Shown piece by piece: positions 17,350-25,883 of a stretch of DNA of 36,647 nt. The DNA is taken from contig SVFZ01000054.1 of assembly GCA_015056585.1 (NCBI GenBank), positions 1 to 36,647 on the forward strand, in the 5' to 3' direction. The position numbers and the translations under genes were made by a program. Source of the DNA: Butyrivibrio sp. GTDB lineage: Bacteria > Bacillota > Clostridia > Lachnospirales > Lachnospiraceae. Numbering within the stretch: position 1 is the stretch's first letter; every line of letters begins with the position of its first letter. The notes under the pieces were generated by a model. It was not told the DNA's origin, searched no databases, and saw only the letters and a program-made list of their open reading frames with translations.

Positions 17350-17378
17350 ATCATAACATCATAGATAATCAAAAACAA
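17350..17378 (-). promoter_or_regulatory. Promoter of the fru operon
   Basis: On the minus strand, TTGTTT (17378-17373), a 17-bp spacer and TATGAT (17355-17350). RNA would start near 17343, giving a leader of about 75 nt to fruR. The -35 region is overlapped by the first two repeats of the phased array, as expected for repression by FruR. Confidence 0.6.
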
Positions 17379-17475
17379 TCTCAAACAATCACAAAAAATC
17401 ACTTAAGATTTTATAAATTAATCACAAAAAGAAACTGAATAATCACAAAATAAAACCAAACAATCAAAAACGATC
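17367..17475. repeat. Helically phased AATCAcAAAA repeat array (probable FruR operators)
   Basis: Seven copies of an AATC core start at 17367, 17377, 17387, 17397, 17420, 17441 and 17462, with a GATC variant at 17472. Spacings are 10, 10, 10, 23, 21, 21 and 10 bp, so all lie on about one face of the helix. The consensus AATCAcAAAA reads TTTTGTGATT on the operon strand. Three further cores in the opposite orientation (GATT at 17313, 17323, 17335) lie in the fruR leader. The phased A-tracts should also bend the DNA. This array fills the 366-bp gap between fruR and the next gene. Confidence 0.7.
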
Positions 17476-17563
17476 GAAAAGCTGATCCTCTAAGCGAATA
17501 ATATGAAAAGTTAAAAATAATCTTAAAAAAGAATAAAGCTTTACACATTAACGTGAACAAACC

Positions 17564-17593
17564 TTTACAAGGGATGAGAGAATAAACTAAAAT
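17564..17593 (+). promoter_or_regulatory. Promoter of the CheC operon
   Basis: TTTACA (17564-17569), an 18-bp spacer and TAAAAT (17588-17593), followed by a leader of about 35 nt to the TTG start at 17636. Confidence 0.5.
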
Positions 17594-17635
17594 AGTAGTA
17601 GGGTTTTCACACATTTTAAAGTGGAGGTACTGATC

Positions 17636-18241
17636 TTGGAAGAATTATTTTTAACGCATGAGCAGGTTGATATACTAGGTGAAATAGCAAATATAAGCAT
17701 GGGTAATTCTGCGACCACTCTCAGTATGATGGTCAACAGAAAAGTAGATATCACTACTCCGAATGTTAAGGTGATCAAGAGAAGCGAAGCATTGGATGAC
17801 TATGAGAAAACCTGCATATTTGTCCAGATCCACTATGTAAAAGGCCTTGAGGGAAACAATGTCCTTGTACTTAAAGAGCATGATGTAAAGGTTATGACCG
17901 ACCTTATGATGGGCGGCGACGGAACAAATACATCAGGCGAGATAACAGATCTTCATCTTTCGGCAGCATCAGAAGCAATGAACCAGATGATGGGAACAAG
18001 TGCCACATCTCTTTCTTCAATGCTGGGAGTTGCCACAGACATCAGTACGCCCATTGTTAATCAGATTGATGTTGAGAGTATAAAAGTATTTGAAAAAATG
18101 TTTGATACAACCTACGATAAATTTGTTAAAATAGCATTTAGAATGACCATCGGAGACCTAATTGATTCCGTAATGGTTCAGCTCTATCCTGTTCAGTTTG
18201 CGCAGGATATGTGCGACAAATTTATGGGTAAAGGGAAGTAA
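17636..18241 (+). CDS. CheC/FliY-type phosphatase (CheC family)
   Basis: Predicted cytoplasmic phosphatase of a phosphorylated receiver protein such as CheY-P. The start is TTG 17636, eight bases after GGAGG (17623-17627); the GTG at 17621 overlaps that ribosome site and is unlikely. The 201 residues contain both copies of the CheC active-site signature D/S-x3-E-x2-N-x22-P: Asp12, Glu16, Asn19, Pro42 in the first half, and Ser-Glu-Asn-Pro in LSAASEAMNQM...ISTP in the second. There is no SpoA domain, so it is not full FliY. No chemotaxis or flagellar gene lies nearby; its neighbours suggest a receiver in this operon or one encoded elsewhere. Confidence 0.88.
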   Translation: MEELFLTHEQVDILGEIANISMGNSATTLSMMVNRKVDITTPNVKVIKRSEALDDYEKTCIFVQIHYVKGLEGNNVLVLKEHDVKVMTDLMMGGDGTNTSGEITDLHLSAASEAMNQMMGTSATSLSSMLGVATDISTPIVNQIDVESIKVFEKMFDTTYDKFVKIAFRMTIGDLIDSVMVQLYPVQFAQDMCDKFMGKGK

Positions 18242-18250
18242 AAAACACAA

Positions 18251-19387
18251 ATGAATAAAGCAGAAACATTAGAAATCAAGAAGCAGTTCACACCAGACAG
18301 GTGCACCATCGATCACATTTGCGGTTGCTATGTGGATCATGAGAAGAACAAGAGACTAACATTCAGAAAAGCATTTGGCCAGATTCCGGAAGAGGAAATG
18401 TTCAAATACCTAGACATCTTTCAGCACACCTTGGCAGGTACCTTTGGCAAGAACCTTATAAGTCTTGAGTTTCCACTTGATCAGGAACAGCCGGGGGGAA
18501 CTCAGGACTTTCTTTTGACTTTAAGGAACTCAAGGCTCGAGGATGATGAGCTTGTAGATGAATTCTACGACAAGATAATTGCCAATTATGTAAATGGCGA
18601 GAACTACTATATTATTGTGGTTCATGCAGTTTATGATATTCCCGGAATAACCAATGACGGAATTGAAATGGAGGATGCTTCGGATAAGATATATGATTAT
18701 ATCCTCTGCAGTATCTGTCCGGTAAAGCTTTCCAAGGCAGGTCTTGGGTACAATGAATCCAAAAATGTGATTGAAGACAGATTCAGAGACTGGGTAGTTG
18801 AAGGACCGACGAAGGGATTTCTTTTCCCTGCATTCATAGAAAGAGATATGGATATCCACAATATGCTCTATTTCACCAAAAAGCCCGATGACCTTCAGCC
18901 TGAATTTGTGGAGGCGATGTTTGGTGGAAGAGCGCCTATTTCCGCGCCTGAGCAGAAGGATATTTTTGATGCGGTGGTTCAGAGTACCATCGGTGAAGAG
19001 GCTGACTATGATGTCATGAAAAATGTTCATGATAACTTAAATCAGATGATCGAGGATCACGAGGAAGACCCTGAGCCTTTGGAACTTTCCAAGAATGATG
19101 TCAAACAGCTCCTTCAGGATAGCGGAGTGCCACAGGAGCGCCTTGACTACTTTGATGAGAACTATACAAAATGTGCAGGAGATGAGGATTTCCCTCTTCT
19201 TGCCAGCAATATAGCAAATACCAAGAAGTTTGATATCGAAACGCCTGATGTGGTCATTAAGGTAAAGCCGGATCGCACGGACCTTGTTGAATCCAGGATC
19301 GTTGACGGCAGGCAGTGCCTTGTGATTGCTGTTGACGACCACATTGAAGTCAACGGAATCAACGTACGTACATTTATGAACAAGTAA
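18251..19387 (+). CDS. DUF4317 family protein
   Basis: A 378-residue soluble protein recognised by its N terminus (MNKAETLEIKKQFTPDRCTI, then CGCYVDHEKNK) and the CSICPVKLSKAGLGYN and FLFPAFIERDMDIHN segments as the DUF4317 family, widespread in Lachnospiraceae and without known function. No TM, signal peptide or catalytic motif is evident; there is an acidic region near the C terminus. It begins 9 bp after the CheC gene and precedes the response regulator by 64 bp, suggesting one transcript. An AGTGA-TGCG-TCACT hairpin (19426-19439) sits just before the next ribosome site. Confidence 0.9.
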   Translation: MNKAETLEIKKQFTPDRCTIDHICGCYVDHEKNKRLTFRKAFGQIPEEEMFKYLDIFQHTLAGTFGKNLISLEFPLDQEQPGGTQDFLLTLRNSRLEDDELVDEFYDKIIANYVNGENYYIIVVHAVYDIPGITNDGIEMEDASDKIYDYILCSICPVKLSKAGLGYNESKNVIEDRFRDWVVEGPTKGFLFPAFIERDMDIHNMLYFTKKPDDLQPEFVEAMFGGRAPISAPEQKDIFDAVVQSTIGEEADYDVMKNVHDNLNQMIEDHEEDPEPLELSKNDVKQLLQDSGVPQERLDYFDENYTKCAGDEDFPLLASNIANTKKFDIETPDVVIKVKPDRTDLVESRIVDGRQCLVIAVDDHIEVNGINVRTFMNK

Positions 19388-19451
19388 ATTACAGAACCGT
19401 GCACTACGCTGCGCGAGGCGCTAAAAAGTGATGCGTCACTCAAGGAGACTA

Positions 19452-20159
19452 ATGATCGAACTGGCTATTGTTGAAGACGAAGATTCATATGCAGCTCAGC
19501 TTTTGGACTTTGTGAACAGATATCAGACTGAGAGCGGGAATTATTTTAAAGTCACAAGGTTCACTGACGGCGACGAGATCACTAACGGCTATAGAGGTCA
19601 GTTTGATATTATCCTCATGGACATTGAAATGAAACTCATGGATGGGATGACGGCTGCAGAAGAAATAAGAAAGCTTGATCAGGAAGTCGTCATAATGTTT
19701 ATCACCAACATGACCAATTATGCCATAAGAGGGTATCAGGTGGACGCCCTTGACTACGTTTTAAAACCCGTAAGCTATTTTGCTTTTTCCCAGAAGCTTG
19801 GCAGGGCAATCAGTAAGATGAAAAAGAGTGCCGCCAAGATTATATCGGTGGATATGCCATCAGGGGTAAAAAAGCTTGATATCGACAATATCTTCTATAT
19901 AGAAAGCGAAGGTCATAACCTGAATTTTTACACTACCGGCGGAGAGTTCTCCATAAGGGCCAAGCTCAAGGACTTTGAGGAACAGCTTTCTGAGTACAAC
20001 TTTTTCAGAAGTAATAAGGGATACCTTGTGAATCTTAAATATGTGGACGGCGTTGAGAACGGAAGCTGCATAATAGCAGGAAAATCGCTTCTTATAAGCA
20101 GAGCAAGAAAAAGCGATTTTATGACAGCGCTTACGGATTATATGGCAGCTCTTTCGTGA
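19452..20159 (+). CDS. LytTR-family response regulator
   Basis: Cytoplasmic transcription factor of the AgrA/LytR type. The start is ATG 19452 with AAGGAG just upstream; it places the receiver (about 1-120) correctly, with acidic Glu8-Asp9, phospho-acceptor Asp57 (IILMDIEMKLMDGMTA) and Lys in VLKPVSYFAF. The C-terminal LytTR DNA-binding domain spans about 135-232 (IFYIESEGHNLNFYT, FFRSNKGYLVNLKYV). The histidine kinase gene follows 12 bp later, so the two form a pair. Targets of such regulators often carry a pair of direct repeats upstream; none was recognised before this operon. Confidence 0.94.
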   Translation: MIELAIVEDEDSYAAQLLDFVNRYQTESGNYFKVTRFTDGDEITNGYRGQFDIILMDIEMKLMDGMTAAEEIRKLDQEVVIMFITNMTNYAIRGYQVDALDYVLKPVSYFAFSQKLGRAISKMKKSAAKIISVDMPSGVKKLDIDNIFYIESEGHNLNFYTTGGEFSIRAKLKDFEEQLSEYNFFRSNKGYLVNLKYVDGVENGSCIIAGKSLLISRARKSDFMTALTDYMAALS

Positions 20160-20171
20160 TCTGAGGGAATT

Positions 20172-21482
20172 ATGAACAGCGTATATCAGGACATACCAAG
20201 AATTTATACCGCATTAGCAGAATGGCTGGCATGCCTGACCTACTGCGTTGTTATGAAAAGAAAAGTAAAGAATGAAGATTTTATTCTTACAGCCATCTTT
20301 GCTTTGATTGTACAGAGTATGTTCCTGGTGCTTACAAAGGGGCTTCCCGTAGTATTCTGGATTCCGTGTATGCTGCTGGCAGTAGGCTTTATGTACATTT
20401 TTATGGCCTTTACCTGTGATGATACCAAAAATGTAATTGGTTATTACTGTGCAAGGGCTTTCCTTCTGGCAGAACTGGCAGCATCCCTTGAGTGGCAGCT
20501 TGCGTGCTTTTTTGCGAATATAATTGATTCTATAATCGTTCAGGCACTTATTCTCATTCTTGTATACGGCCTTGTTTTCATATGGGCTCAGTATATGGAA
20601 GTAAGTATTACGAGAGGTATTTTTCAGCTGGAGATAAATACCCGTGAGCTCTGGGCTGCGATAGTAATTGCAGTGGCTGTATTTGCTTTCAGTAATTTAA
20701 GCTTTGTTTTTTCCAATACGCCATTTTCAGCAGGGCTTGCGGCGGACATTTTCTATATCAGGACTTTGGTGGATATAGCGGGCATCATGATACTGTACGT
20801 TTATCAGAGCCGTATCTGCGAGCTTCTAGCGGAAAAAGAGCTGCGAAACATCCATTCCATGCTGAAAGCCCAGTATGACAAGTACAGAAACTATCAGTCT
20901 ACCTTTGAACTCATTAATATGAAGTACCACGATCTTAAACATCAGATAGCCGGGCTTCGTGCTGAGATGAGCGACGAGGAAAGGAAAAAGTGGATTGATT
21001 CTCTGGAGCAGGAACTGGAATCCTACAGCCCTGAACTTGAGACCGGAAACAGCGTTCTTGATACACTGATTGCCGGAAAAATGATGAACTGCAGGGCAAA
21101 CAAAATCAAGATAACCTGTGTGGCAGATGGCGATATTCTTGATTTTATGCATGTTGCCGATATATGTACAATCTTTGGAAATGCCCTTGATAACGCCATT
21201 GAGAGCGTTACGATGATTGAGGATCCGGAAAAGAGACTCATCCACCTTGCTATTTCCCAGAAAAAGAACTTTATACTTATTCAGATAAATAACTACTGCG
21301 AAAACAACATCACCATGAAGAACGGTTATCCGGTAACAACTAAAGCTGACAAGGGAAATCACGGCTTTGGACTAAAAAGTATCAGATATACTGTCGAAAA
21401 ATATCATGGAACTTTGAACTTTGACCTTAATGACAATTGGTTTGAACTTAAAATACTCATTCCACAAGGAGGGCTTAAATGA
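20172..21482 (+). CDS. GHKL-domain sensor histidine kinase (AgrC-like)
   Basis: A 436-residue membrane sensor: about six TMs in residues 1-215, a short coiled linker, a dimerisation/H-box helix with phospho-acceptor His253 in KYHDLKHQIAG, and a GHKL ATPase (about 325-435) with N-box FGNALDNAIES and G-box GNHGFGLKSIRYTVEKYHG. This layout is that of AgrC/ComD-type kinases that often sense peptides, though no precursor peptide or processing protease gene was found nearby. It partners the LytTR regulator upstream. The last codons overlap the start of the GGDEF gene by four bases, so the kinase and that protein are translationally coupled. Confidence 0.92.
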   Translation: MNSVYQDIPRIYTALAEWLACLTYCVVMKRKVKNEDFILTAIFALIVQSMFLVLTKGLPVVFWIPCMLLAVGFMYIFMAFTCDDTKNVIGYYCARAFLLAELAASLEWQLACFFANIIDSIIVQALILILVYGLVFIWAQYMEVSITRGIFQLEINTRELWAAIVIAVAVFAFSNLSFVFSNTPFSAGLAADIFYIRTLVDIAGIMILYVYQSRICELLAEKELRNIHSMLKAQYDKYRNYQSTFELINMKYHDLKHQIAGLRAEMSDEERKKWIDSLEQELESYSPELETGNSVLDTLIAGKMMNCRANKIKITCVADGDILDFMHVADICTIFGNALDNAIESVTMIEDPEKRLIHLAISQKKNFILIQINNYCENNITMKNGYPVTTKADKGNHGFGLKSIRYTVEKYHGTLNFDLNDNWFELKILIPQGGLK

Positions 21483-22606
21483 ATCTGATAGCTGTAGCAG
21501 TTGCAGATTATATAGGATTTGTCCTGGTGATCGCAATGCTGGTGAGCAGTAAGATTCGAAGATCTGCTCCGCGAGATGAATTTAAGATTTTTACCGTCAT
21601 TGCATTTTTATCGGCGGTTGCCTGCGTAATAGATTTTCTGGTTTTTTTGTGCGACGGAAGAACTTCAGTACTTGCCAGATTGGTTGCCAATATCGGCAAT
21701 ACCTATTGCTTTATGGCTAATCCTGTTTTTGCTATTGCCTGGTGCATCTTTGCCGATCTTAAACTATACAATAGCAGAGCAAGAATCAAGAGAATATATA
21801 AAATAGCTGCAATCCCCGGCGTAATCCTTGTACTGATCGCTCTGATAAATATTTTTGTGCCGATAATCTATTATCTTGATGCGGACAATGTATACCACAG
21901 ACTGCCGTTTAGTTATGTTTACTACGTTGTATCTTTTTGCTATCTGATTTCCAGCGTGATAAACATAAGAAAATATGAGGCCCGCTATGATAAAGCCAGT
22001 TTTTTCCCGATTCATCTTATGATGGGACCTATTGTTCTGGGAACGGGATTTCAGGTTTTTTATTATGGAGTATCGCTCATCTGGGTATCAATTGCTGTGG
22101 GTCTTACTGCGATATATATGTCTCTTCAAAATGAGTTTTCTTATCAGGATACACTGACGGGACTGTATAACAGAGCTTATCTGGATTACCTTTTGGAAAA
22201 ATATTCCAAGAATCCCGACAATCGCCTGGGTGGTATCATGGTTGACATTGATTACTTTAAGGACATAAATGATACCTTTGGTCATCATGTTGGTGATGAG
22301 GCTTTGATTGACGTGGCGAGAGTTCTGCTTTTTGGAAAACCTGACAAGGGCATAGCGATAAGGTTTGCCGGAGATGAATTCATTATTCTTTTGAAGGATA
22401 GCACAGAGCAGACACTGCAAAAAACAGTGCAGGACATCAGGGATGAACTTGCTCTTTTTAATGAGGCAGAGAATCGCCAGTACAAGCTTTCACTGTCTCT
22501 TGGTTACACTTTATATGACTATGAAAAAGATAACAGCGACAGCTTCTTTAAAAAGATGGACGACAATATGTATGAGGAAAAGAAGCTTAAGCATGCTAAG
22601 CGATAA
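21479..22606 (+). CDS. Membrane GGDEF protein (putative diguanylate cyclase)
   Basis: A 375-residue protein with about seven TMs (residues 1-215) and a GGDEF domain (about 220-372) carrying the metal Asp motif VDIDYFKDIND and a signature that reads AGDEF (297-301) rather than GGDEF. Some AGDEF enzymes are active, so cyclic di-GMP synthesis is likely but not certain. No RxxD inhibitory site is seen five residues before the signature. Start ATG overlaps the kinase stop (ATGA). The coupling suggests its output is tied to the two-component system. It ends 68 bp before a strong terminator, closing the five-gene unit begun at the CheC gene. Confidence 0.9.
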   Translation: MNLIAVAVADYIGFVLVIAMLVSSKIRRSAPRDEFKIFTVIAFLSAVACVIDFLVFLCDGRTSVLARLVANIGNTYCFMANPVFAIAWCIFADLKLYNSRARIKRIYKIAAIPGVILVLIALINIFVPIIYYLDADNVYHRLPFSYVYYVVSFCYLISSVINIRKYEARYDKASFFPIHLMMGPIVLGTGFQVFYYGVSLIWVSIAVGLTAIYMSLQNEFSYQDTLTGLYNRAYLDYLLEKYSKNPDNRLGGIMVDIDYFKDINDTFGHHVGDEALIDVARVLLFGKPDKGIAIRFAGDEFIILLKDSTEQTLQKTVQDIRDELALFNEAENRQYKLSLSLGYTLYDYEKDNSDSFFKKMDDNMYEEKKLKHAKR

Positions 22607-22673
22607 GGAAATGTGAGACATACAGACAGACTCGGAATTATAGATAATTCTCACTTTACGCGCAGTTCGTGAC

Positions 22674-22716
22674 AAAAATCGTACCGTTTATGACAAAAAC
22701 GGCACGATTTTTTTTT
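22674..22716 (+). terminator. Terminator after the GGDEF gene
   Basis: AAAAATCGTACCGTTT (22674-22689) pairs with AAACGGCACGATTTTT, with one A-C mismatch, ending in a run of nine T. It closes the CheC-to-GGDEF transcript. Confidence 0.9.
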
Positions 22717-22834
22717 GCATATAAAATTTATAGTGTAAGAGCTGTCAGTACGCGCGGGGCAATGCTTTCTGGCAGCAAAACAGATTGATGACTTTGACCG
22801 GGTCATCAGTGAAAAATAAAAGGGAGGTTTATCT

Positions 22835-25783
22835 ATGTTATCTATCAACATGAGTGACGTTATGAACGTCATCACATCAATCAAGTCTTATTTGATTGCT
22901 ATTGGTGTCATAGTTGCAGTTGCAATTCTTATCATGATTGCAGTTATGAAGCTGAAGAAGTCAACTAAGAAACTTGTAAGAGGCACAGCACTTGTTGCTA
23001 TGCTCACAGGTATTGTTGTTTGTGTAAATATGATCCTGACGGGTCCTATGAGCACAATGCTTGACCTTGTAAGCGGAAAGGGTACCATCAGCAAGCAGAC
23101 ATCTGATGAGACCACTGTTCTTGCACAGGACATTGCAAGGGAGGGTATCGTTCTTCTTGAGAACGATGGTAATACACTTCCGATTGCTTCCGGAAGTAAG
23201 CTTAACGTTTTTGGATGGGCTTCAACAAATCCTATCCTTGGAGGTGCCGGTTCCGGTGCTCTTAACGAGGCTTATGAAACTATCGATATTTTACAGTCTC
23301 TGTCTTCAGCAGGAATTGAGACTAACTCAGAACTTACAAAGTTCTATACAGATTACAAGGCTGACAGGCCTGTAGTAGGAATGTGGAGTCAGGATTGGAC
23401 ACTTCCTGAACCAAATGTATCTCTTTATACAGATTCACTTATTTCAAATGCAAAGTCATTCTCCGACACAGCTATGATCGTAATCAGCCGTTCAGGCGGC
23501 GAAGGTGCTGACCTTCCGACAGATATGCCTTCAGTTGTAGATGGCTCTTTCATGGATGGCACAACCTACACAGCAGGTGTTTATGATGATTCCCTCAACG
23601 AGGGTAATGACTGGGATGCAGGTGATCACTATCTTCAGCTTTCAAACAGAGAGGAAGAGATGATCGACCTTGTATGCGCAAACTTTGACAAGGTTATCCT
23701 TGTTTACAACGGAGCAAACGCTTTCGAGCTTGGTTTCGTAAATGACCACCCACAGATTAAGTCAGTTCTCTGGGCAGCAGGTATGGGCCATGTAGGTATG
23801 CAGGCTCTCGGAGAGATCGTTACAGGTGAAGTTAACCCTTCAGGTAAGACAATCGATACATATGTTTATGATATGACACAGACACCTTGGTGGAACAACT
23901 TTGGCGATTTCAACTATACAAACATGGATGAGTTCGCATATGTTTCCACAAACTTCATGACAGGTAACGAGTCCAGAGCAGATGTATCCTTCATCAACTA
24001 TGTAGAGGGTATCTATGTAGGATACAAGTTCTATGAGACAGCAGCAGTAGAAGGCCTTATCAACTATGATGATGTTGTCCAGTATCCATTCGGATATGGA
24101 CTTTCATACACAACATTTGAGCAGAAAATGGGCGAAATTACTGAGTCAAACGGCCAGATCACATTTGATGTAACAGTTACCAACACAGGTTCTGTAGCAG
24201 GTAAGGACGTAGTAGAAGTTTACTACAATCCTCCTTATGAGAACGGTGGAATTGAGAAGGCAGCAGCAAATCTCGTAGAGTTTGCAAAGACTTCTAAGCT
24301 TGAACCGGGTGCATCTGAGACTGTCACAATCTCTTTTGCAGTTGAAGATATGGCTTCATATGATGATACAAACGCAAAGGCATATGTACTTGATGCCGGC
24401 GATTACGAGATTTCCATCAACAAGGATTCTCACAACAAGATTGATTCAAAGACATACACTGTAGGTACTACAGTAACTTACGACGGATCTAACAAGAGAT
24501 CCAGTGATCTTGTTACAGCAACAAACGCTTTTGATTTTGCAAGAGGAAATGTTGAGTACCTTTCAAGAAAAGACGGCTTTGCCAACTACGCATCAGCTAC
24601 AGCTGCTCCTAAGTCAACAGAGATGAGCGCAGAAGCAAAGGCAACATTCTATAACATCAGCAACTACCTCACACCTGAGGCAACAGCAGCTGATGAGGAT
24701 CCAAATGCTGAGGCAGTTGTAACAGGCGCTGCTACAAACCTTAAGCTTAAAGATCTCCGTGGCGTTGCAAAGGACGATGCAAAGTGGGATGAGCTTCTTA
24801 ACTCAATGTCACTTGATGACATGAATGCTCTTATCTCTCTTGGCGGATATCAGACAAACTCAGTTGATTCAATCGAGAAGGTTCGTACAAATGACTGTGA
24901 TGGACCTGCTTCAATCAACAATAACTTTACAGGTGTCGGATCTCTCGGATTCCCTGTAGGCGTTACAATCGCAGCTACATTTAACAAAGATCTTGCTTAT
25001 GCATTCGGCGATTACATCGGCAAGATGGCAAATGAGATGGATGTATCAGGATGGTATGCACCGGCTATGAACATTCACAGAACAGCATTTGCCGGACGTA
25101 ACTTTGAGTACTATTCAGAGGATGGCGTTCTTTCAGGTAAGATCGCTTCAGAGGCTACAAAGGGTTCATGGGCAAATGGTGTATATGCTTATGTTAAGCA
25201 CTTTGCTCTTAACGATCAGGAAGGCAACAGATGCGACATGCTCTGCACATGGTCTAACGAGCAGGCTATCCGTGAGATCTACCTTAAGCCTTTCGAAATC
25301 TCTGTAAAGAACGTTGATATGACAGCAGTTATGTCTTCCTTCAACTACATCGGTAACCGTTGGGCAGGCGGATGCAGCGAACTTCTTCAGACAGTACTCA
25401 GAGATGAGTGGGGCTTCAACGGCTTTGTACTTACTGACTACTTCGGAGTTTACGGCTACATGTCATCTGACCAGGCTATCAGAAACGGTACAGACTGTAT
25501 GCTTGTTAACTATCCTACACAGACAAACAATGTACAGTTCAGAGATACAAACGGTGCTCAGCAGGCTATGCGTACAGCTACAAAGAACATTCTTTACACT
25601 GTAGTAAACAGCCGGGCTTATGCTCCTGAGAATCTTAAGACAGGAATGGCTTCCTGGAAGATCCTTATGATCGTTTGTGACGTGATTTTCGCAGCTCTTA
25701 TGATCTGCCTTATGACTATCTTCTGCAAGAACTTCAAGAAGAACAGAGAAAAAGAGGCAGCTGCTGCAAAAGCACAGGAATAA
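22835..25783 (+). CDS. Membrane-tethered GH3 beta-glucosidase with reversed domain order
   Basis: A 982-residue glycoside hydrolase family 3 enzyme. Two N-terminal TMs (about 18-39, 50-69) flank the basic loop KLKKSTKKLVRG, and a TM near the end (about 942-964) is followed by KNFKKNREKE. By the positive-inside rule, both loops are cytoplasmic and the large middle part is outside. The order is reversed: the alpha/beta domain comes first (about 90-390), then a fibronectin-like domain (about 390-560), then the (beta/alpha)8 catalytic barrel (about 640-920) with GRNFEYYSEDG, KHFALNDQE and nucleophile Asp868 in VLTDYFG. Reversed GH3 enzymes are known from Butyrivibrio and Ruminococcus; anchoring at both ends is unusual. 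GGGAGG precedes ATG 22835. Exact sugar is not determined. Confidence 0.92.
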   Translation: MLSINMSDVMNVITSIKSYLIAIGVIVAVAILIMIAVMKLKKSTKKLVRGTALVAMLTGIVVCVNMILTGPMSTMLDLVSGKGTISKQTSDETTVLAQDIAREGIVLLENDGNTLPIASGSKLNVFGWASTNPILGGAGSGALNEAYETIDILQSLSSAGIETNSELTKFYTDYKADRPVVGMWSQDWTLPEPNVSLYTDSLISNAKSFSDTAMIVISRSGGEGADLPTDMPSVVDGSFMDGTTYTAGVYDDSLNEGNDWDAGDHYLQLSNREEEMIDLVCANFDKVILVYNGANAFELGFVNDHPQIKSVLWAAGMGHVGMQALGEIVTGEVNPSGKTIDTYVYDMTQTPWWNNFGDFNYTNMDEFAYVSTNFMTGNESRADVSFINYVEGIYVGYKFYETAAVEGLINYDDVVQYPFGYGLSYTTFEQKMGEITESNGQITFDVTVTNTGSVAGKDVVEVYYNPPYENGGIEKAAANLVEFAKTSKLEPGASETVTISFAVEDMASYDDTNAKAYVLDAGDYEISINKDSHNKIDSKTYTVGTTVTYDGSNKRSSDLVTATNAFDFARGNVEYLSRKDGFANYASATAAPKSTEMSAEAKATFYNISNYLTPEATAADEDPNAEAVVTGAATNLKLKDLRGVAKDDAKWDELLNSMSLDDMNALISLGGYQTNSVDSIEKVRTNDCDGPASINNNFTGVGSLGFPVGVTIAATFNKDLAYAFGDYIGKMANEMDVSGWYAPAMNIHRTAFAGRNFEYYSEDGVLSGKIASEATKGSWANGVYAYVKHFALNDQEGNRCDMLCTWSNEQAIREIYLKPFEISVKNVDMTAVMSSFNYIGNRWAGGCSELLQTVLRDEWGFNGFVLTDYFGVYGYMSSDQAIRNGTDCMLVNYPTQTNNVQFRDTNGAQQAMRTATKNILYTVVNSRAYAPENLKTGMASWKILMIVCDVIFAALMICLMTIFCKNFKKNREKEAAAAKAQE

Positions 25784-25802
25784 TATTGCAACAGGGCCAA
25801 AA

Positions 25803-25857
25803 GTCATTCATCCACGGCAAGAAATCTTGACAGTGGATGAATGACCTTTATGGTCAT
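25803..25857 (+). other. Two mutually exclusive hairpins between the GH3 genes
   Basis: A 13-bp perfect stem, GTCATTCATCCAC (25803-25815) with GTGGATGAATGAC (25833-25845), with a nested CAAGA/TCTTG pair in its loop. The 3' arm also contains ATGACC (25841-25846), which pairs with GGTCAT (25852-25857). The two cannot form together. No T run follows the first, so it is not a plain terminator. It probably controls the stability or read-through of the transcript into the second GH3 gene. Confidence 0.55.
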
Positions 25858-25883
25858 GTTATTACGAAAAAAGCGAGGGAAAA

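Noticed and set aside
17340..17480. CRISPR-like array upstream of fruR
   Set aside because: The repeats are only about 10 bp, spaced at 10-23 bp and A-rich; there are no spacers of uniform length and no cas genes. An operator array fits better.
19388..19451. Terminator between the DUF4317 and response-regulator genes
   Set aside because: The GC-rich repeats and the AGTGA/TCACT hairpin are not followed by a T run, and gene spacing favours read-through.
20172..22606. A peptide pheromone precursor gene for the AgrC-like kinase
   Set aside because: No small frame with a ribosome site and a leader-peptide-like sequence was found beside the kinase, and no processing protease gene is present.
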